Shown piece after piece: positions 16,058 through 25,079 of a stretch of DNA of 64,000 nt. The notes beneath the pieces were generated by a model that saw only the letters and a list, made by a program, of their open reading frames with translations, had not been told where the DNA came from and did no database searches. The stretch's first letter is position 1. Each line of letters starts with the position of its first letter. Source of the DNA: Sphingobacterium sp. B16(2022) (lineage in GTDB: Bacteria > Bacteroidota > Bacteroidia > Sphingobacteriales > Sphingobacteriaceae). The position numbers and the translations under genes were made by a program. The stretch lies in NCBI RefSeq assembly GCF_012030425.1, contig NZ_JAAUVN010000001.1, positions 992,001 through 1,056,000 on the forward strand. Reading direction: 5' to 3'.

Positions 16058-16912
16058 ATGAGAAAATTGATTTTAAGTGTGGCGTTAGGCATAATGGCTT
16101 TTTCCACATTTGCCCAGACAAAAAAGATAAAAAATGCAAGCATTCAGCTGATCAGAAATGCGACTGTTGTTTTCCAATATTGCGAAAAAGAATTCCTTAT
16201 TGATCCGATGTTGGCTAAAAAAGGGGCTTATCCAGGTTTTCCGGGTACAGCAAATTCACATTTACGTAATCCTATGGTGGAACTGCCTGTGGAGGTAAAA
16301 AATTTATTAAATCCGGATGCCCTAATTGTCACCCATATGCATGCGGATCACTGGGATGAAGTAGCCGTAAAGATGCTTCCAAAAGATAAAACCGTATTTG
16401 CACAAAATGATGCTGATGCTGCAGCAATCAAACTACAAGGATTTAATAATATTGAGGTGCTGGACGCGGATAGTCATTATGGCAATATCAAATTGCAAAA
16501 AACACATGCACAACATGGCTCTGACGAAGCGTATGCGGATGCACAAATGGCGAAATTATTAGGACACGCATCGGGAATATTTTTTACTCATGCCGATCAG
16601 AAGTCTGTATATTTTGCTGGTGATGCAATCTGGAATCAAGATTTTGAGTCACAATTGAAAAAACTGAATCCTGATGTTGTCGTACTGAACACAGGTGACG
16701 CTCAAGTAGATGGTATTGGTGCCATTATCATGGGAAAAGAAGATGTCTATAAAGTGCACCAAATCTTGCCACAGGCAACTATTATCGCAATTCACATGGA
16801 AGCAATTAATCACTGTATTCTAACGCGCAAAGCATTGGCTGACTATGTAGAAGAAAAGGGGATTGCCGATAAAGTAATCATACCGGCAGATGGACAAAAA
16901 ATAGTACTTTAA
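16058..16912 (+). CDS. Exported metallo-beta-lactamase-fold hydrolase
   Basis: A 284-residue protein with signal peptide MRKLILSVALGIMAFSTFAQ, so it is probably periplasmic. The zinc-binding motif is HMHADHWDE (H-x-H-x-D-H), with further ligands likely at DSHYG/HAQHGS, GDAIWNQDF and the C-terminal IAIHMEAINHC. The overall layout resembles the UlaG/YcjY-like 'MBL fold metallo-hydrolase' group rather than true beta-lactamases. The substrate is unknown. ATG 16058 was chosen over the TTG at 16016 because the signal peptide starts there. The gene follows an AraC regulator. Confidence 0.88.
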   Translation: MRKLILSVALGIMAFSTFAQTKKIKNASIQLIRNATVVFQYCEKEFLIDPMLAKKGAYPGFPGTANSHLRNPMVELPVEVKNLLNPDALIVTHMHADHWDEVAVKMLPKDKTVFAQNDADAAAIKLQGFNNIEVLDADSHYGNIKLQKTHAQHGSDEAYADAQMAKLLGHASGIFFTHADQKSVYFAGDAIWNQDFESQLKKLNPDVVVLNTGDAQVDGIGAIIMGKEDVYKVHQILPQATIIAIHMEAINHCILTRKALADYVEEKGIADKVIIPADGQKIVL

Positions 16913-16962
16913 GCAGCGGTAACAAATTGTTTTTTTAGATATAAGCATGTGTATTCATGCTA

Positions 16963-16992
16963 GAAGGAGCACATCTATCATGTGCTCCTTTC
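16963..16992 (+). terminator. Hairpin terminator after the MBL-fold gene
   Basis: An 11-bp perfect stem (AAGGAGCACAT with ATGTGCTCCTT) has a 5-base loop. The T-tract is short (TTTCT), so strength is uncertain. Nothing else was recognised in the 328 bases up to the next gene. Confidence 0.6.
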
Positions 16993-17240
16993 TGTATATC
17001 ATCGGTTGGATATATGGTTGGCAAGTACCATCGATACGTTGGAAAATAGCCGTTTTATTTATTTAAATGATCTATTTATACAGACTATTTCCATGTGTTT
17101 TTGATCAATCTATACATCGATTTGAATAATAAAACTATGTGCACGAAAACCGAAATCTATATACTCCAAAAGCGTCTAATTTTGCGATTGAATCTGATTT
17201 ATGTAAATCAACTATTTTTTATTTTTTAATTGAAAAAAAA

Positions 17241-18350
17241 ATGTGCAATCTTAAAACGTTATCGCTATTAAAATTAGGAGTAATGACGCTATTCTGTTTA
17301 GTCGCGACATCCTGTACTAAGGATACGATAGTCAATGGTTATCTACCTCCATTACCTATACCGGATGGCGTTTCCGTAACCTATGGTGACACCCTTTCTT
17401 ATCAGCTTCCTGAAGAATATAGCGCCGATGATATTTCTTTGGAAATAACTGTCGACCATCCTGGTCAACAGGTCGATAAGGATCACTCTTTGTTGGATCT
17501 TGTAAAGCAGTCAATTAAATTTGATCGTGAGCATTCAAGGATGTTTATTTATTCTGGTAAATTATATCCAAACAATACGTTTTCATCCGAATTTCAGAAT
17601 ACGATCCCAGAAAATTACCCTATTATCATTACTTCTAAAACTGAAAATGGTTTAAAGGGGTTTTCAAAAAAAATTAATCTGGTTGTAAACCCTGCTCAGC
17701 TTTATTTAAAAAATGAACCAAATGCCACAGTGCTACTGACTCCATATTGCCTGTACAACGATCCCCAAAATACATTTGATCTGGTAGTGGATAACTTCAA
17801 TATGGAAGGTGCAATTTTTCAATTTGATCCTTCATACGGCAATAAAGATCAGCATGTCAATATCGTCAATAATCAGATTGTGGTATCTGATAAAGCTGGT
17901 GATCCGAATAAAAAGAAAGAGTGGGTATATACTTTGAGACCAATACTTTTCAAAAACGGTTATAAATTGGCAGAAAGAGATCTTAAATTATCGATATTGC
18001 CAGAACCTAAACTGTTTTATGGGATCTATTATCAGGACTTTGACCTAACAATCATTTACAACCGTTTTGTTATCCCTTTGGGTAATTCTTTTAAATCTGA
18101 TGCCCCGGTGGTAAATCCTGGACGGTTTAAAGGCAAATTTAGCATTAAAGCCATCACTCTAAATGATAATGGTTTTAATGATAGTAATGCGATTTTTTCT
18201 ATTGATGAAACTTCTGGAATCATCCAGGTAAAGAAAAACAGTTCTTTAAACGAGGGAACATATAAGTTGATTATTGAAAGTAAATCTCCAGATGGAGTAA
18301 TGCTTAGTACAGATTTTAATTTAGTGATGCAAATTCTGTCCGATAATTAA
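17241..18350 (+). CDS. Surface lipoprotein, unknown function
   Basis: A 369-residue lipoprotein: the signal peptide ends LFCLVATSC, giving a lipid-anchored Cys. The mature protein is beta-rich and looks like successive immunoglobulin/cadherin-like domains. For example, the C-terminal SNAIFSIDETSGIIQVKK with LNEGTYKLIIES resembles a cadherin-like strand pattern. There is no catalytic motif. Related surface lipoproteins in Bacteroidota often bind glycans or other ligands, but no PUL partner lies beside it. Start ATG 17241 gives a proper signal peptide; the GTG at 17139 does not. Confidence 0.7.
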   Translation: MCNLKTLSLLKLGVMTLFCLVATSCTKDTIVNGYLPPLPIPDGVSVTYGDTLSYQLPEEYSADDISLEITVDHPGQQVDKDHSLLDLVKQSIKFDREHSRMFIYSGKLYPNNTFSSEFQNTIPENYPIIITSKTENGLKGFSKKINLVVNPAQLYLKNEPNATVLLTPYCLYNDPQNTFDLVVDNFNMEGAIFQFDPSYGNKDQHVNIVNNQIVVSDKAGDPNKKKEWVYTLRPILFKNGYKLAERDLKLSILPEPKLFYGIYYQDFDLTIIYNRFVIPLGNSFKSDAPVVNPGRFKGKFSIKAITLNDNGFNDSNAIFSIDETSGIIQVKKNSSLNEGTYKLIIESKSPDGVMLSTDFNLVMQILSDN

Positions 18351-18364
18351 CAACGTAGATCAGG

Positions 18365-18401
18365 ATCTATATAGCCTCAGAAGTAGGCTATATAGATTTT
18401 A
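18365..18401 (+). terminator. Rho-independent terminator
   Basis: A 13-bp perfect stem (18365-18377 with 18385-18397, core TATATAGCCT) and 7-base loop are followed by TTTT. It lies 15 bases after the lipoprotein gene. Confidence 0.8.
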
Positions 18402-18474
18402 AACATCTGCTGAGGTACCTGAAAAAAGTACTGCGATTTAAGTCGAAATGTTTCTAAATTGCTTAAAAATAGCG

Positions 18475-18482
18475 TATATTTG
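18475..18482 (+). promoter_or_regulatory. Candidate -7 element before a CxGxC protein gene
   Basis: TATATTTG matches TAnnTTTG 7 bases before the ATG at 18489. No well-spaced -33 element is clear. The same octamer, on the minus strand at 28106-28113, precedes the related gene at 27717-28088. Confidence 0.4.
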
Positions 18483-18488
18483 AACTTT

Positions 18489-18863
18489 ATGAAAAGAGTA
18501 CTTTTATATTTCCTATCTGTCCTCATGCTGTTTCAGGCATGCTGGGGAGTAGTGGTTGTAAGTGCTTTTTATATCAATCGTGATTATATAGCGCAATATC
18601 TCTGTGAAAATAGAGATGCTCCTCAGTTGCATTGCAAGGGCACATGTGTATTGATGAAGAAAATGAAAAAAGCGCGAGAAGATGAAAAGAAAAATATAGA
18701 AAATAAAATAAAGGAAGCGCAAGCCTTTGTTTTAATACCATCTACCGTGCTTAATATGCCTGCGATTTTTGTCGATCATACGACAAATACAAATTTTGAT
18801 ATGCGCCATTCTCATTATACTTTTAATCGTATTAATCGTATTTTGCGACCACCTAGCTGCTAA
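18489..18863 (+). CDS. Small exported protein with CxGxC motif (copy 1)
   Basis: A 124-residue protein: an N-terminal signal/anchor helix (KRVLLYFLSVLMLFQACWG), then FYINRDYIAQYLCENRDAPQ, the motif LHCKGTCVLMKKMKKARED and a lysine-rich helix. Cys-x-x-x-Cys spacing with a middle Gly, plus an upstream Cys, suggests a metal- or redox-active site. The same arrangement recurs at 19008-19388 and 27717-28088, flanking a copper/di-heme peroxidase operon. Such small proteins occur widely in Bacteroidota without known function. The start is ATG 18489; the earlier TTG adds no signal sequence. Confidence 0.7.
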   Translation: MKRVLLYFLSVLMLFQACWGVVVVSAFYINRDYIAQYLCENRDAPQLHCKGTCVLMKKMKKAREDEKKNIENKIKEAQAFVLIPSTVLNMPAIFVDHTTNTNFDMRHSHYTFNRINRILRPPSC

Positions 18864-19007
18864 TATCCTCATCTAGTCTTTCTGACTATTTATTTCGCTA
18901 TCTCATTTTGAAATAAACCGATAGCTATACCCTTATTTATTTTGAATTTCTCGTGCTTGATAATTAATATTCAAGACTGTAGAACGCTATTATTTATTAA
19001 GTTTTTA

Positions 19008-19388
19008 ATGCGCGCTAAATTATCGATACTTCTTGTCTTAGCCATTTTCATACAAGCAACGAGCTGTACCTGGATCTGTATGGGTTTTGAGCTCAATAAG
19101 GATTATATTACAACCCAATTATGCATTAATCGGTTTGAGCCGGCAGTGACCTGCAGTGGATTCTGTTATATCGATAAGCAGTTGGAAAAGGAAAGAGACC
19201 AACAAGATCCTGCTCCTAAAGCGAAGCAGATCGATCTGAATATTTATCTTCCTTTGACCTGTTTTTTACTGAAGTCTGACGAAGACTTTACTGATTTACG
19301 TGCTGCACATTTGTTTTTTCAGCGCTATCTTGTATTGGAGGGGACGGATAGATTTATTTTCAAGCCACCCATTTTGTTTTTTGTATAG
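19008..19388 (+). CDS. Small exported protein with CxGxC motif (copy 2)
   Basis: A 126-residue protein related to copy 1: signal peptide (KLSILLVLAIFIQATSCTW), then ELNKDYITTQLCINRFEPAV, then VTCSGFCYIDKQLEKERDQQ. The N-K/R-D-Y-I-x-x-x-L-C-x-N-R segment followed by C-x-G-x-C is shared with copy 1 and copy 3, while the rest has diverged. The pair at 18489 and 19008 points in the same direction and is followed 31 bases later by an AraC regulator. Start at ATG 19008. Confidence 0.68.
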   Translation: MRAKLSILLVLAIFIQATSCTWICMGFELNKDYITTQLCINRFEPAVTCSGFCYIDKQLEKERDQQDPAPKAKQIDLNIYLPLTCFLLKSDEDFTDLRAAHLFFQRYLVLEGTDRFIFKPPILFFV

Positions 19389-19419
19389 TCGATTATCTCA
19401 CTTTGCAATTACATTAATT

Positions 19420-20289
19420 ATGGTTATAAAAACAGAAAATATTAACACAATATCATTAAACAATATTGATCCCGATCATATTGGCTTAATCGTATACAAT
19501 CTAAAAGATGACTATAGTTGTCTTCAAAATCTGCATCTACCAAATCGAAGAACATTTTATACGGTTATTTATTTAACATCAGGACTTATTACGTTGAATA
19601 TTGACAAGTATAACTGTCAATTACAGCAACAACAGGTTATGTTTTTCAGCCCTAGTACCGTATTGAGTTTGTTGACAGAAAATGATCAAAAAGACGGTTG
19701 GGTTATTTTATTTGAAGAGCATTTTTTTACGCAACGGTACAACGATAATGTACTGCATCATTTTTCATTTTTAAAAACGCAAAAGATGCAATCCCAAAAT
19801 GTTGCTGTTGAACAGCAGTTAGGTTGGCCTATGATTTTAGAAACAATGCATCGCGAATATTTATTTAGCCATCCTGACGCTAAAAATATACTGCGTTCCT
19901 ACTTGAATATTTTTTTGGGAACACTCAGCCGCAATGTCAATACTGAAGGAACTGAAATACCAAAAAATGAAAAAGAGGAGAAGGTGATCTCTTTTGAACG
20001 CTTGATCAGCGAGCAATTTGCGCATGAGCGCTTGCCTTCATTCTATGCTGATCAGCTTTTTATTTCCACGAATTATCTCAATCGTTTGTGTCAGGAAAGG
20101 AGAGGGATATCTGCTGGCCAACTGATAAGGGAGCGCGTACTGATGGAGGCTGAACGCCTCCTCATTCATACCTATAAGAATATTTCGGAAATCTCTTTTG
20201 AACTTGGTTTTGAAAATGTATCCTATTTTATTACTTTCTTTAAAAAGAAATATGGTGTGAGTCCTGAAGAATATAGGAAAAAGCAGTAA
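19420..20289 (+). CDS. AraC-family transcriptional regulator
   Basis: A 289-residue protein. The N-terminal region resembles an AraC cupin-type sensor (FYTVIYLTSGLITLNIDKY, then QQVMFFSPSTVLSLL). The C-terminus carries the double HTH: LPSFYADQLFISTNYLNRLC, then NISEISFELGFENVSYFITF, then FKKKYGVSPEEYRKK. Start ATG 19420 was chosen; the upstream extension would overlap the preceding small gene in another frame. It lies downstream of two CxGxC proteins and converges on the copper/redox operon, so it may regulate either or both. Confidence 0.9.
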   Translation: MVIKTENINTISLNNIDPDHIGLIVYNLKDDYSCLQNLHLPNRRTFYTVIYLTSGLITLNIDKYNCQLQQQQVMFFSPSTVLSLLTENDQKDGWVILFEEHFFTQRYNDNVLHHFSFLKTQKMQSQNVAVEQQLGWPMILETMHREYLFSHPDAKNILRSYLNIFLGTLSRNVNTEGTEIPKNEKEEKVISFERLISEQFAHERLPSFYADQLFISTNYLNRLCQERRGISAGQLIRERVLMEAERLLIHTYKNISEISFELGFENVSYFITFFKKKYGVSPEEYRKKQ

Positions 20290-20309
20290 CCATTTTGCAG
20301 AACAGAAAA

Positions 20310-20344
20310 GGGGTGAAATTGATCAATATTTCATCCCTTTTTTT
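20310..20344. terminator. Bidirectional terminator between AraC and the cytochrome operon
   Basis: A 10-bp stem (GGGGTGAAAT with ATTTCATCCC, one G-T pair) and 8-base loop are followed by seven T on the plus strand. The minus strand reads CCCCTTTTCTGTT, a shorter T-tract. It sits between convergent genes. Confidence 0.8.
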
Positions 20345-20401
20345 GTTTTTATCAATTCTTACCGCCAGCTTTTTTAATGATGTCGGATGTGAAATTTCTT
20401 T

Positions 20402-20896
20402 CTATTTCGAATCTTCTTGTCTCAGGTATTCCAGAATTGCGATTGCTTCTTGAGGGTTTAACCCTAGAGCCGCCATTGCTCCATCGTAAGTTTTGCTGAG
20501 TGCTATTGCATCTGCATCTTCTGCTAGCATCTTATCAGGGGTCAAGATCATATTCATCATCCATTCTGGCGTTCTTTTTTTTGTGACGCCATAAAGTGCT
20601 GGACCTATTTTATCTTCCTTGATTTCATGACACATCGTACACTTGACAATGAATAATTTATTGCCCTCATCGGCTAATTTTTGATCGAATGGTTTGTGTT
20701 CAAAACTCGTGATGCCGCCTACACCTTTATTTCCTTCTTTTAGAAAATCATTTACTTGAAGCGTTACTGGAGTGGGTTCTTCAACAGCAGGTTCGTTTTT
20801 TTTTGCACCTGAGTCTGCAGTGTTGTTAGCATTACATGCAACCATGCTGAATATACAGCATGATACGAGTATGGATATGGAGCTAATAGATTTCAT
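20402..20896 (-). CDS. c-type cytochrome lipoprotein
   Basis: A 164-residue protein with a lipoprotein-like signal peptide (ILVSCCIFSMVAC), a low-complexity linker and one class-I cytochrome c domain. The heme motif is CTMCH in LFIVKCTMCHEIKEDKIGP, and the likely axial methionine is in YDGAMAALGLNPQEA. It should be a periplasmic, membrane-tethered electron carrier. It is the last gene of the minus-strand operon starting near 27524 and could pass electrons to or from the two di-heme peroxidases upstream. Confidence 0.88.
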   Translation of the reverse strand: MKSISSISILVSCCIFSMVACNANNTADSGAKKNEPAVEEPTPVTLQVNDFLKEGNKGVGGITSFEHKPFDQKLADEGNKLFIVKCTMCHEIKEDKIGPALYGVTKKRTPEWMMNMILTPDKMLAEDADAIALSKTYDGAMAALGLNPQEAIAILEYLRQEDSK

Positions 20897-20939
20897 ATTA
20901 TGTTATTTTTTTAGAGCTTAAGACAATCTTTTTGCTTTT

Positions 20940-21905
20940 TTAAAAGCTGTAGGACAAATGGGTAAGAAACCGATCGCCAGCTTCTACACGACCGCCAGCA
21001 AGATTTTGGCTTAAAGGGGATTGATAGTTACCGCCGAATGATATTTTTCCGATATTGACTTCTATACCTATAATTCCTGTGGTGGAGTTTCCGCCAGACT
21101 GTGCGACATCATATTTTCCAAAGACGACATCCTTTGGCTGTGTCTCATAAGTGACACCAGCATTAGGTGCTATACGTACCTGATCGCGTATATTAAATTT
21201 ATAATATGCGAGTGCATTGGCAGTGAATTTATTGGCGTATCTGTAATCGTATTTGTTTTCCGTGTTCAATTTGTATGTGGTATTGACATTCAGACCTAGA
21301 TCCATCAGCCTTACATCATAGGCAAGATTGAACATAAAGTCTGTACTGGCGGTACCCAATTGAAAGTTATTTGGTGAGTCCTGAGCCGCATTACTGCGTT
21401 CGCTTGCATCGTACTTGCCCGTAGGTGCTTTTACACCTGCGCCTATCCATAGCGAGTGGACGAGCATTTTGTTGGATGCGGTGCCTTTCGCTTCTTCAAA
21501 TATTTTGAAATAGCCCATTGCTACGACATCGCCCATTCCATTTTTCTTCCCCTGCTCTCCGCTGCCTTTTATGGTACGCGTGTTGAAGTTATAGGGCAAA
21601 ATTGCCATTACCCGCCACCGCTGACCGATATTCCATGCACCCCACATTTCCATGCTTTGATAGGTTTCATCGGCGGTAATTGGCGTGCGATTGCCGGTAG
21701 GTCCTAAGTGTGTGAGAAGCGATTTATGTTGATAGCGAAGCCCAATAAAGCGTTTATTGAAGTCTGGTAAAATACCAATGTAATAACTGCCGACACCACA
21801 TCCACAGATATCACATGCTTTTGAGATAGGGATCATCAGTCCGCATGCTAATGCGGTCAATAGACCGTATATCGTATTTTTTTTAAGGTGTTTGTATGTA
21901 TTCAT
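20940..21905 (-). CDS. Outer-membrane beta-barrel protein with N-terminal CxxCxC motif
   Basis: A 321-residue exported protein: signal peptide, then KACDICGCGVGSYYIG at the mature N-terminus, then alternating beta strands (for example RFIGLRYQHKSLL, RVRIAPNAGVTYE-like segments) and a terminal aromatic strand (THLSYSF) typical of outer-membrane barrels. CDICGCG is a probable metal-binding or redox motif facing the periplasm. Related proteins are usually annotated only as 'transporter'. It lies between a c-type cytochrome and a di-heme peroxidase in one operon, which suggests metal (copper) traffic across the outer membrane; this is inference. Confidence 0.72.
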   Translation of the reverse strand: MNTYKHLKKNTIYGLLTALACGLMIPISKACDICGCGVGSYYIGILPDFNKRFIGLRYQHKSLLTHLGPTGNRTPITADETYQSMEMWGAWNIGQRWRVMAILPYNFNTRTIKGSGEQGKKNGMGDVVAMGYFKIFEEAKGTASNKMLVHSLWIGAGVKAPTGKYDASERSNAAQDSPNNFQLGTASTDFMFNLAYDVRLMDLGLNVNTTYKLNTENKYDYRYANKFTANALAYYKFNIRDQVRIAPNAGVTYETQPKDVVFGKYDVAQSGGNSTTGIIGIEVNIGKISFGGNYQSPLSQNLAGGRVEAGDRFLTHLSYSF

Positions 21906-22034
21906 TTGTCGCTGTTTTTATGATAATATGTCGAAAATTGTATATGCTTGTCATCTGTGCTTACTGTTGATCTACATGTTAAATCCGATATAGGAATGTA
22001 AGAAGAGGACCAATGCTGCTTGAAAATCAGATGA

Positions 22035-23099
22035 TCAATTGACAACAAAGCCCGAATTTATTTCGGGTTCTGCCAATAGCTTATTGGTCAAGAAATCCCG
22101 GTCATCTAAAGTTTTTAAAAATGCTATCAGATTATCTTTTTCAGTATCGCTCATTTTTATACCTAACGATCCATCCGCTTGTCTAAAAACGGGGTCAAGG
22201 GTAGGGGAATCAACCATTCCTGTCCGGTAATGTTCAATAACCCGATTTAAGGTCAGAAAACGTCCATCGTGCATATAAGGGGCAGTATAGGAAATATTAC
22301 GAAGGCTAGGGACTTTAAATTTATATCTATCGGCGGGATTTAAGGTCACAGAATCTCGACCGGTGTCGTTAGCTCGATTAGGAGAAAGTCCATTATTACG
22401 GTAGCTTCTATCGGTAAACAGGGGCTCGTTGTGGCAGGATGAACAGTTTTTTTGGTAAAAAAGATAGCCTTTTTGTTCTTGTTCAGTAAAGGCATATCCT
22501 GCTTCTTTGCGCATCACATGATCGTATTTAGCATTGTTGCTTACAGCCATTAGCATGTATTGTGATAGGGCTTTGAAAAAACGTGCATCGGTTATTTCAT
22601 CTGTCCCAAAGGCTTTTTTAAATAGCGCAGGATAATCAGGATGTGCTCTTAATTTTCTAAGCACATTGGGTACTGTTTCATCCATTTCAACAGGATTTGT
22701 GATCGCGTTGACTGCTGCAAGATCTAAATCAAAGACGCCTCCGTCCCAAAAGAATTCTTTTTGCCAAGCCATGTTCATAATAGGCATAGGATTGCGTATG
22801 CCTAGCCGATCATCAATACCGTGACTCACATCGTGACCATGATGGGTAAATGCTGCAGACTGGATGTGGCAACTGCCACAGGCAACGGTATTGTTACGGG
22901 ATAAGCGCGGTTCGTAAAAAAGACGCTTGCCCAATTCAAAGCCTTCTTTTGTAATCATGTTTCTAGAAAAATTATAAGTTGGCTCAGGAAAATTACTTGG
23001 TTTCAAGAAGCCTGTGAAGAGGTCAGGAATTGAGTCTTCACCTTTTTTGCATGCCCATACGAGGGCAACAATTCCAATTAGCACAAATATTTTTTTCAT
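22035..23099 (-). CDS. Di-heme cytochrome-c peroxidase/MauG-family protein, MbnH-like (copy 2)
   Basis: A 354-residue lipoprotein (signal ends ALVWAC) with two heme c motifs, CGSCH in VACGSCHIQSAAFTHHGHD and CSSCH in NCSSCHNEPLFTD, and the family signatures LGKRLFYEPRLSRN, WDGGVFDLD and YMHDGRFLTLNRVIEHY. This is the CcpA/MauG superfamily. In the methanobactin-associated MbnH branch, the enzyme oxidises a tryptophan in its partner MbnP to kynurenine and so creates a copper site. Its stop is downstream of, and its start 3 bases from, an MbnP-like gene (23103-23984), which supports an MbnH-like rather than peroxide-detoxifying role. Confidence 0.85.
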   Translation of the reverse strand: MKKIFVLIGIVALVWACKKGEDSIPDLFTGFLKPSNFPEPTYNFSRNMITKEGFELGKRLFYEPRLSRNNTVACGSCHIQSAAFTHHGHDVSHGIDDRLGIRNPMPIMNMAWQKEFFWDGGVFDLDLAAVNAITNPVEMDETVPNVLRKLRAHPDYPALFKKAFGTDEITDARFFKALSQYMLMAVSNNAKYDHVMRKEAGYAFTEQEQKGYLFYQKNCSSCHNEPLFTDRSYRNNGLSPNRANDTGRDSVTLNPADRYKFKVPSLRNISYTAPYMHDGRFLTLNRVIEHYRTGMVDSPTLDPVFRQADGSLGIKMSDTEKDNLIAFLKTLDDRDFLTNKLLAEPEINSGFVVN

Positions 23100-23102
23100 C
23101 AG

Positions 23103-23984
23103 TTATAATTCATCTTCACTTTTCACAAAATTTTCGGTATGATCATGTGTGAAAAAATGCGGGAAATTGTTGGCAATATTCACACTGTATTCACTGAACA
23201 TGACATTGGGATGCTCCACAATACTGAATGTGTGTGGACCATTGAATATTTTCATGATATCGACAAATAGGTGGACGTTACTGCGTAACCCTTCTCTCAC
23301 TTGTGCTGTTCCTGCAGTTTTCAGATCTACTGTAATGGTCTTGATATTGTTCAAGGTGGGGGCATTGTAACCTCCAAACCCACCGATATGATATTTGAAC
23401 TGTTTATTTCCAGTGGGATCTCCTTGTTGATTGTCGGAGATCAAATCGCAGTAACCTTCCATCTTAAAGAAGATATAACCGCTGTTCCATCCCCAGTACA
23501 TACCTCCACCTTCGTGTCCTTCTTCTGGATTAAATGATAGTACGCCAGTCCGTTTTTCTACAGGCATCGAACTTCTTGCACTGTCTACACCGATGACAAA
23601 TTCAACTTTTTCATAGTTTCCTTCGGGCACTTTTACTTTTGTGAAACGTGTGGTACGATCGGCTGCGTTTACTAAAAAATAACTGTCATCCTGAGGTACT
23701 GTATAGCTACTGCCATCTGCTTTATAGAGCTTGATATTGCTGATGAAATATTGCAACAATTTAATTCTAAAGGATTCTCCCTTTGCATTTTTATAAACTC
23801 GGGGTTCGAAACTCAAAGTTTCTTCGCCCATTATATTGTCAAATTCGATAGAGAATTGTCCAGTTTTTTCTTCATCGGGGGTAGGTGCTTCAGTTTTGCT
23901 GCATGCTCCTGTTATTGTTAATAGCAGGATTATCATCGCTGTAATAGCGGTTCTACTGCCTACATTTGTTTTGTCTTTTTTCAT
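23103..23984 (-). CDS. MbnP-like copper-binding protein (copy 2)
   Basis: A 293-residue lipoprotein (signal ends LLLTITGAC). The family layout is visible: FSIEFDNIMGEETLSF at the start of the mature part, then RIKLLQYFISNIKLYKADGS, VEFVIGVDSARS, the aromatic motif MYWGWNSGYIFFKMEG, and the late VDIMKIF segment. The W-x-W-x-S-G-Y motif contains the tryptophan expected to be modified in MbnP proteins. A His-rich C-terminus (FPHFFTHDHTENF) may add metal ligands. It overlaps the upstream di-heme gene by 4 bases and is followed after 3 bases by its likely partner at 22035-23099. Confidence 0.83.
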   Translation of the reverse strand: MKKDKTNVGSRTAITAMIILLLTITGACSKTEAPTPDEEKTGQFSIEFDNIMGEETLSFEPRVYKNAKGESFRIKLLQYFISNIKLYKADGSSYTVPQDDSYFLVNAADRTTRFTKVKVPEGNYEKVEFVIGVDSARSSMPVEKRTGVLSFNPEEGHEGGGMYWGWNSGYIFFKMEGYCDLISDNQQGDPTGNKQFKYHIGGFGGYNAPTLNNIKTITVDLKTAGTAQVREGLRSNVHLFVDIMKIFNGPHTFSIVEHPNVMFSEYSVNIANNFPHFFTHDHTENFVKSEDEL

Positions 23985-25078
23985 TTCTTATTTGGATTAG
24001 AAAAATTGGTTTCATTTAAAAATATATCGTCTGTCAATGCTTCTAGAAATGATTTTATTTCTGTCATTTCTTTATCGCTCATGGCTATGCCAGGATTTTC
24101 ATTTTGATCGTAAAGAAGTCGGTCTGTGACCGGACTATGCTTAATACCAGATCTGTAGTGCTGCAACACCTGATCAAGTGATTTGAATCTTCCATCGTGC
24201 ATATAGGGTGCAGAGCGTGTTACGTTTCTTAGAGTTGGTGTTTTAAAGGCACCCAGATCTATCGGATTAAAAGATATGCGATAACGTCCGCGATGTATCC
24301 ATTCGTTGGAGTCATCGGTAAAGTCATCATCAATACCGTTATTATGGAAAGCATTGTCTGTGAACAGTTCTCCACTATGGCATGTCCCACATTTTTGTTT
24401 TACAAGATGCATTCCACGTAGTTCCCCTGCGGAAAGGGCTTTCAAATCTTGCCCACTTCGATAATTGTCATAACGCGAATTGCTCGATATCAAGGTTCGC
24501 TGAAATTGCGCCAATGCTTTTGCGGCACCTTGTGCTGATGGTTTTTCAGCAAAAGCTTGCTGAAATAAGTTGACGTAAAATTCACTAGCTATCAGCCGGT
24601 TGGCCAAAGTGACTAAGGACATTCCCATTTCGTCAGCATGTGTAAGCGGTCCAAAGGCCTGTGATTCTAGATTTGTTGCACCACCGTCCCAAAAAAATCC
24701 TTGATCAGTCCATGCTAGATTAATCAATGTCGGAGAATGCCGCTCAAGTGTTTTTCCTGATACACCTGCAGCCGTAAGTGCCACTCCATCTGCAAATGCT
24801 CGTTCTTGATGATGACAGCTTGCACAGCTTACCTGCATATTTGCAGATAACAAGGGGTCATAAAAAAGATGACGACCTAGATTTACTCCTTCAACCGTCA
24901 GGGGGTTGTCGAGCATCTTTGTTGGTGCCGGAAAATGGGCCGGGACTTTTAGCATCAAAGGAGTAGGAGTTTGATCCGGTAGCGGAGTGTCCACTTGTAC
25001 TTTACCACATGAGATCGTGCACAAGCTTAATACTATGCTTGTGAAAACTCCTACTTTTAGTCCTTTGCCTATCATCAT
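23981..25078 (-). CDS. Di-heme cytochrome-c peroxidase/MauG-family protein, MbnH-like (copy 1)
   Basis: A 365-residue lipoprotein (signal around LSLCTISC) with heme motifs CASCH (VSCASCHHQERAFADG) and CGTCH (QKCGTCHSGELFTDNAF) plus the conserved LGRHLFYDPLLSANMQ, FWDGGATNLESQ and APYMHDGRFKSLDQVLQHY segments. It is the same family as the protein at 22035 but clearly diverged. It lies one base after an MbnP-like gene and overlaps the next MbnP-like gene by 4 bases (ATGA), so the order is MbnP-MbnH-MbnP-MbnH. Enzymatic role inferred: oxidative modification of the adjacent MbnP. Confidence 0.85.
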   Translation of the reverse strand: MMIGKGLKVGVFTSIVLSLCTISCGKVQVDTPLPDQTPTPLMLKVPAHFPAPTKMLDNPLTVEGVNLGRHLFYDPLLSANMQVSCASCHHQERAFADGVALTAAGVSGKTLERHSPTLINLAWTDQGFFWDGGATNLESQAFGPLTHADEMGMSLVTLANRLIASEFYVNLFQQAFAEKPSAQGAAKALAQFQRTLISSNSRYDNYRSGQDLKALSAGELRGMHLVKQKCGTCHSGELFTDNAFHNNGIDDDFTDDSNEWIHRGRYRISFNPIDLGAFKTPTLRNVTRSAPYMHDGRFKSLDQVLQHYRSGIKHSPVTDRLLYDQNENPGIAMSDKEMTEIKSFLEALTDDIFLNETNFSNPNKK

Positions 25079-25079
25079 A

